Positions 60,349 to 64,000 of a stretch of 64,000 nt of DNA are shown here, piece after piece. The notes beneath the pieces are model-generated. The model saw only the letters and a program-made list of their open reading frames with translations. It was not told the DNA's origin and did not search any database. A program made the position numbers and the translations under genes. Location: contig NZ_JRJG01000034.1 in NCBI RefSeq assembly GCF_000759435.1, positions 19,267 through 83,266 on the forward strand. The letters are read 5' to 3'. Origin of the DNA: Hoeflea sp. BAL378. GTDB lineage: Bacteria; Pseudomonadota; Alphaproteobacteria; Rhizobiales; Rhizobiaceae. Positions within the stretch are counted from its first letter, which is position 1, and the number at the start of each line of letters is the position of its first letter.

Positions 60349-60377
60349 AAAACGGCCCGGTCATCCCGGGCCGTTTT
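60349..60377. terminator. Bidirectional terminator between fsa and the acyltransferase gene
   Basis: AAAACGGCCCGG, loop TCATC, CCGGGCCGTTTT: the stem is flanked by A on one side and T on the other, so it can end transcription of both convergent genes. Confidence 0.9.
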
Positions 60378-60413
60378 CGTTGGATATGTCCAAGTTTCGC
60401 GTCCGCGGCAGCC

Positions 60414-61322
60414 TCAGGCCGCCTGGCTCCAGCCTTTCGGCGCGGCCTCGAACACCCGGTCGGGGTTGGACGCGAGCCCGTGCACGGTGTGGTATTCGAG
60501 CGCCTTGATCGCCTCGGCCGGATCGCCGTCCAGCGCCTCGGGCAGGATCGGCTCGCCCACGGTGAAGCGGAAGGTGTGGCGCTTCTTGTTCAGAAGCTCG
60601 TGGAACACGGTCATGTCCCTCAGTTCGGTCGAATGCTTCGACAGCCAGTAGAACAGGCCGGAATTGCGCGCCGAGATGTTGACCGGGACCACCGGCAGGT
60701 CGTAGCGCCTGGCGAGCGTCACCGCCGAGACCTTCCACGGCCGCTCGGTGAGCCGGCCCTCGTTCCAGAAGGCGATCCGGCCCGAGGGGAACAGCACCGT
60801 GGCCTTGCCCTCCTGCACCGCGCGGTTGGTGAGCTGCAGCGTCTCGCGGGTCTTGTCGCGGCTCTTGTAGTCCTCGCGCCATTCCACCGGGATGATGATC
60901 TCGTCGAAGCGCGGGCTCACGCGCACCGCATCGCGGTTGGCGAAGATCATCATGTCGGGCCGGTGCCGGTTCAGGAAATCGAACATCGCCACGCCGTCGG
61001 CAATCCCGGTCGGGTGGTTGGCGACGAGCAGAAATCCGCCCGCCTTCGGGATCCGGTGTTCGCAGCGGGACTGGATGTCGAGCTGCAGCAGGTCGCTGAT
61101 ATGCTGGAGCGCGCCATGGCCGGACAGGGGCGCAATCGCATCGGCCATCCTGACCGCGGCGCCGTATTTGAGCGTTGCATAGAGGAACGGCCGCATCAGC
61201 GGCCAGGCCGGATGATCCACCAGCCGCCCGCCGCGTTCGGCGATCAGCCGGTCGATGATGTGACCGGGCCGGCCATGGGCGAGCACCTGCAAACGATCTG
61301 AAATCTCCGCCACATATGCCAT
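60414..61322 (-). CDS. Lysophospholipid acyltransferase family protein
   Basis: About 302 residues of the PlsC-like glycerolipid acyltransferase fold. The acyl-binding/catalytic motif is NHPTGIADG (H and D spaced five apart rather than four), followed by IIPVEWR and VLFPSGRI in place of the usual FPEGT motif, so it is a divergent member. Possible role in phospholipid or ornithine-lipid synthesis. ATG at 61322 is used; a GTG ten codons earlier (61352) is also open. Confidence 0.85.
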   Translation of the reverse strand: MAYVAEISDRLQVLAHGRPGHIIDRLIAERGGRLVDHPAWPLMRPFLYATLKYGAAVRMADAIAPLSGHGALQHISDLLQLDIQSRCEHRIPKAGGFLLVANHPTGIADGVAMFDFLNRHRPDMMIFANRDAVRVSPRFDEIIIPVEWREDYKSRDKTRETLQLTNRAVQEGKATVLFPSGRIAFWNEGRLTERPWKVSAVTLARRYDLPVVPVNISARNSGLFYWLSKHSTELRDMTVFHELLNKKRHTFRFTVGEPILPEALDGDPAEAIKALEYHTVHGLASNPDRVFEAAPKGWSQAA

Positions 61323-61489
61323 GGACTCGACCCCTTCGGTCTCCGTTGTCACAAACCTATGGCAACAGAATATGATGCCATGATGACATCGCTCAACACT
61401 GCGGCCCGGACTTTCGCGCGCGGGCGCGATCAGGCCGTTGCAGCCTATCGTTTACCCCCCGCTAAGGCACAAATGCAATAGTCGGATCA

Positions 61490-61530
61490 GGGACAGTCGC
61501 GGCGCGAGGGCTTTCGCGCCGCCTCGTCCC
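61490..61530. repeat. Strong hairpin upstream of xerC
   Basis: GCGGCGCGA (61499-61507) pairs with TCGCGCCGC (61514-61522) over a six-base loop, extended by GGGAC (61490-61494) with GTCCC (61526-61530). It lies 65 bases before the xerC start. No T-run follows on either strand. Confidence 0.6.
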
Positions 61531-61595
61531 TGTGAAATCTGCAGGATCCGCCCGCTCCATCGCCGGCGGCCCGGGCCCCTCTGAACGGAACCGAG

Positions 61596-62531
61596 ATGAA
61601 CCAGCCGCTCGTGATCGCCGCCCCCGATGTCATGGCCGAACAGCAGCGATGGCTCACCCAGCTCATCGACGAGCGCCGGCTGTCGCCCAAGACGGCGGAT
61701 GCCTATGAGCGCGACCTGCGCCAGTTCCTGGGCTTTCTCACCCTGCATCTGGGCGGAGCGCCGAAGATCGCCGACCTGGCCGAGCTCCGGCCGCTCGACC
61801 TGCGCGCCTTCATGGCCGAGCGGCGGCGCGGCGGCGCCGGCGCGCGCACCCTGGGCCGCGGGCTCGCGGGCATCAGGTCGTTCCTGCGCCATCTCGAGCG
61901 CAAGGGCATGGCCAATGCCGCCGGCGCCGCGGCCACCCGTGCGCCGCGCCAGCCCAAGTCCCTGCCCAAGCCCTTGACCGCGCGCGACGCCCTGCGCGTG
62001 GTCGACGCCGACCTGCAGCTCTCCGACGAGCCCTGGATCGCCGCCCGCAGCGCCGCGGTGCTGACGCTGCTCTATGGCTGCGGGCTGCGCATTTCCGAGG
62101 CGCTGGCGCTGACTTCGGCCGACCTGCCGCGCGACGGCAAGACCCTCAGGATCACCGGCAAGGGCGGCAAGACCCGCATCGTGCCGCTGCTGCCCGCCGC
62201 AAGCGAGGCGATCGAGGTCTACCGCAAGCTCTGCCCGTTCCAGCCCGCGCCGGACGCGCCGATGTTCCGCGGCGCCCGCGGCGGCGTGCTGCAGCCGGCC
62301 ATCGTGCAGAAGGAGATGCGGCGGCTGCGCGGCGCGCTCGACCTGCCCGAAAGCGCCACCCCGCATGCGCTCAGGCATTCCTTCGCCACCCATCTCCTGG
62401 CCGGCGGCGGCGATCTGAGGACCATCCAGGAACTGTTGGGCCATGCCAGCCTGTCGACCACCCAGGTCTATACCGGCGTCGATTCGCGCCGCCTGATCGA
62501 GATCTACGACCGCGCCCATCCCAGGGCGTGA
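61596..62531 (+). CDS. xerC: Tyrosine recombinase XerC
   Basis: 311 residues. N-terminal SAM-like core-binding domain (about 13-105) and catalytic domain with R165 (YGCGLRISEAL), K189 (TGKGGKTR), H257/R260 (HALRHSF), H283 (GHASLSTTQ) and nucleophile Y292. Resolves chromosome dimers at dif with XerD and FtsK. Rhizobial XerC is assigned from GCGLRISEA and from the absence of the aroK/aroB neighbours usual for xerD; XerD is the alternative. A chromosomal enzyme, not a phage integrase. Confidence 0.92.
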   Translation: MNQPLVIAAPDVMAEQQRWLTQLIDERRLSPKTADAYERDLRQFLGFLTLHLGGAPKIADLAELRPLDLRAFMAERRRGGAGARTLGRGLAGIRSFLRHLERKGMANAAGAAATRAPRQPKSLPKPLTARDALRVVDADLQLSDEPWIAARSAAVLTLLYGCGLRISEALALTSADLPRDGKTLRITGKGGKTRIVPLLPAASEAIEVYRKLCPFQPAPDAPMFRGARGGVLQPAIVQKEMRRLRGALDLPESATPHALRHSFATHLLAGGGDLRTIQELLGHASLSTTQVYTGVDSRRLIEIYDRAHPRA

Positions 62532-62604
62532 ACCGGGGTCGTCCCACCCGTCCCGCAGACGTCTCCGGCGGTCGCGCCGGGCCCGAGCCTGCCGGTCGGG
62601 ACGC

Positions 62605-62626
62605 GGGCGTTAACGCCCTATTTACC
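62605..62626 (+). promoter_or_regulatory. Palindrome and CtrA-like box upstream of the TraB-like gene
   Basis: GGGCGTTAACGCCC (62605-62618) is a perfect 14-base palindrome after xerC and may terminate it (TATTT follows). Overlapping it, TTAA-N7-TTTACC (62610-62626) matches the CtrA consensus TTAA-N7-TTAACC with one mismatch. Confidence 0.35.
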
Positions 62627-62736
62627 ATCCGATGAAACCCCGGCCCGGGTTAACTGGTTTGTGGCATGTGACGCGCTAGAGTGCCGGCTCCGTCCAGCGT
62701 GCGGCCCGTTTCGATTCTCTTGAGAGCGAAGCCGCA

Positions 62737-63894
62737 ATGGATGACTTCAACCGGTGCAACAGCCCGCGCGCCCGACGCGCCCCGTTGCAGGAGGAATGGC
62801 CGCGCATGCACCCTCATCCCGCGATTTCCCATGCCCGGCCGCTGGTCGCCTGGCTGCCGAACCTGATGCTGGCGATTGCCGCGGCGCTGCCCTGGGCGCT
62901 GCTGATCCTGCTGGTCGGCGGCCTTGTCTACGCGGCCACGGCGCGCGCCGAGGACGCCGCCGCCTGCGACGGCGTCAGCCTGGCGGACAGGCTGTCGGCC
63001 ACTGCCCCCGACAAGATGGCCGCGGCCCGCGCCGAGGCCGACGCCACCCCGAACGGCAAGGGGCTGCTGTGGAAGGTCGAGAAACAGGGCCAGGCGCCGT
63101 CCTGGCTGTTCGGCACCATGCATGTCACCGATCCGCGCGTCACCACGCTGCCCGCCGCGGCCCAGGCGGCCTTCGACGCGGCCGACACCGTGGTCATCGA
63201 GACCGTCGACATTCTCGATCCGGCCAAGGCGCAGGCCGCGGTGCTGACCAATCCGGACCTGACCATGTTCACCGACGGCACTACGCTGACCTCGCGGCTG
63301 AGCCCGGAGGACGTCACCCTGGTGGAGGCCGAGCTCTCCCGCCGCGGCATTCCGCTGGCGCTGGTCTCGCGCATGAAGCCGTGGATGATCGCGGGCATGG
63401 TGGCGATGCCGCCCTGCGAGATGGCGCGCAAGGCCGACGGCGTGGAATTCCTCGACATCAAGATCGCCAGCCAGGCCCGGGCGGACGGCAAGGAGCTCAT
63501 CGGGCTCGAGAGCATCGGCGAACAGATGGCGGCGATGGCGGACCTGCCGATGGAGTTCCATCTGCGCGGCCTGGTCGAGACCATCCGCCTGGCCGACCTG
63601 ATGCCCGACATCATGGCCACCATGACCGAGCTCTATCTCGACGGCGACATTGCGCTGATCATGCCGGTGATCCTCGCCTTCGGCCCGGAAGCCGGCGAAG
63701 ACGACATCGCCGGCTATGCCGAATTCGAGGAGCGGGTCGTCACCCTGCGCAATCATGTCATGGCCGAGCGCGCCGGCCCGATCCTCGACCGGGGCGGCGC
63801 CTTCATCGCCGTGGGCGCGCTGCACCTGCCGGGCGAGCAGGGCCTGGTCTCGCTGCTCACGCAGGCGGGCTACACGGTCAGTGCCATCCGGTAA
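62737..63894 (+). CDS. TraB/GumN family protein
   Basis: Up to 385 residues: a basic/polar start, one TM or signal anchor (about 40-70), then a TraB/GumN (ChaN/Tiki-like) domain with SWLFGTMHVTDPR (GxxH) and AVGALHLPGEQGLVSLL, the paired GxxH motifs thought to bind metal in a hydrolase active site. Function unproven; relatives include a pheromone-shutdown protein and Tiki proteases. ATG at 62737 is used; an ATG at 62806 has AGGAGG upstream but at a long 11-base spacing. Confidence 0.88.
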   Translation: MDDFNRCNSPRARRAPLQEEWPRMHPHPAISHARPLVAWLPNLMLAIAAALPWALLILLVGGLVYAATARAEDAAACDGVSLADRLSATAPDKMAAARAEADATPNGKGLLWKVEKQGQAPSWLFGTMHVTDPRVTTLPAAAQAAFDAADTVVIETVDILDPAKAQAAVLTNPDLTMFTDGTTLTSRLSPEDVTLVEAELSRRGIPLALVSRMKPWMIAGMVAMPPCEMARKADGVEFLDIKIASQARADGKELIGLESIGEQMAAMADLPMEFHLRGLVETIRLADLMPDIMATMTELYLDGDIALIMPVILAFGPEAGEDDIAGYAEFEERVVTLRNHVMAERAGPILDRGGAFIAVGALHLPGEQGLVSLLTQAGYTVSAIR

Positions 63895-63979
63895 CACAAC
63901 GTGACCCCCTGCGCGGCCCCGCGCGGGAACGATCTCCCCGCCCTGTCGTTTACGCTCCGACAGCCAAAGGAGACAGATC

Positions 63980-64000
63980 ATGGTTGAATACACACCCAAT
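63980..64000 (+). CDS. Start of an unidentified gene, cut by the window end
   Basis: AAAGGAGA lies six to seven bases before an ATG at 63980, and the frame is open to the window end (MVEYTPN). Only seven codons are visible, so nothing can be said of the product. Confidence 0.6.

Noticed and set aside
61596..62531. xerC as a phage or island integrase
   Set aside because: Length and motifs match the chromosomal XerC/D group, G+C matches the surroundings, and no island adjoins it.

Overview
The window is a GC-rich (roughly two-thirds G+C) chromosomal segment of an alphaproteobacterium of the order Hyphomicrobiales (Rhizobiales), most like Rhizobiaceae/Hoeflea-type genomes. The evidence is the gene order rplU-rpmA-GNAT-obgE-proB-proA-nadD-rsfS-rlmH-envC-ctpA, the atpHAGDC operon separated from F0 genes, an L21 protein with a helix-hairpin-helix tail, an AtpD with an Ala/Lys-rich N-terminal tail, and rhizobial-style MCP and XerC proteins. 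No rRNA, CRISPR array, insertion sequence or integrase of a mobile element was seen.

Layout. 1-2750: a TRAP transporter (dctQ, dctM, cut by the window edge) behind an N-formylglutamate amidohydrolase gene, with a divergent RpiR regulator and two operator-like sites between them. 2810-8748: ArsR, DUF2189 membrane protein, TspO, ispG, a chemoreceptor whose periplasmic domain carries a c-type haem motif, and a cupin. 8758-20630: hybrid histidine kinase, prenyl diphosphate synthase, mtgA, a GST, rpmF, a cold-shock gene, a fatty-acid desaturase, an MFS transporter, a hydroxypyruvate-isomerase-like protein and a large PLP amino-acid decarboxylase. 20914-25971: a TetR regulator divergent from an RND efflux pair. 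26031-28638: a LysR regulator divergent from an MhqO/MhqD-like quinone detoxification pair. 28758-28847: tRNA-Ser(CGA).

29211-43283: ribosomal proteins L21 and L27, GTPase ObgE, proline biosynthesis (proB, proA), nadD, the ribosome-associated genes rsfS and rlmH, envelope genes (EnvC-like, CtpA, divergent polysaccharide deacetylase) and rppH with two translationally coupled small genes. 43388-48453: the F1 ATP synthase operon read leftward (atpH-A-G-D-C) with a clear terminator. 48707-53984: small membrane proteins, a DMT transporter, an XRE regulator and a large MscS-type channel. 57359-63894: priA, transaldolase-like fsa, a lysophospholipid acyltransferase, xerC and a TraB/GumN family protein.

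The one segment that looks foreign is 53985-57358, of visibly lower G+C, lying between the mechanosensitive channel gene and priA. It holds three proteins with HEPN-like character (one is DUF3644) and a tRNA gene with encoded CCA, its own promoter-like site, and a 24-nt instead of 7-nt anticodon loop. A HEPN-motif gene follows the tRNA on the same strand. Beyond that gene lies a 16-nt sequence that, in the same transcript, would be perfectly complementary to the tRNA's anticodon region. This tRNA/HEPN cassette is the best candidate here for an undescribed (defence or toxin-antitoxin-like) system.
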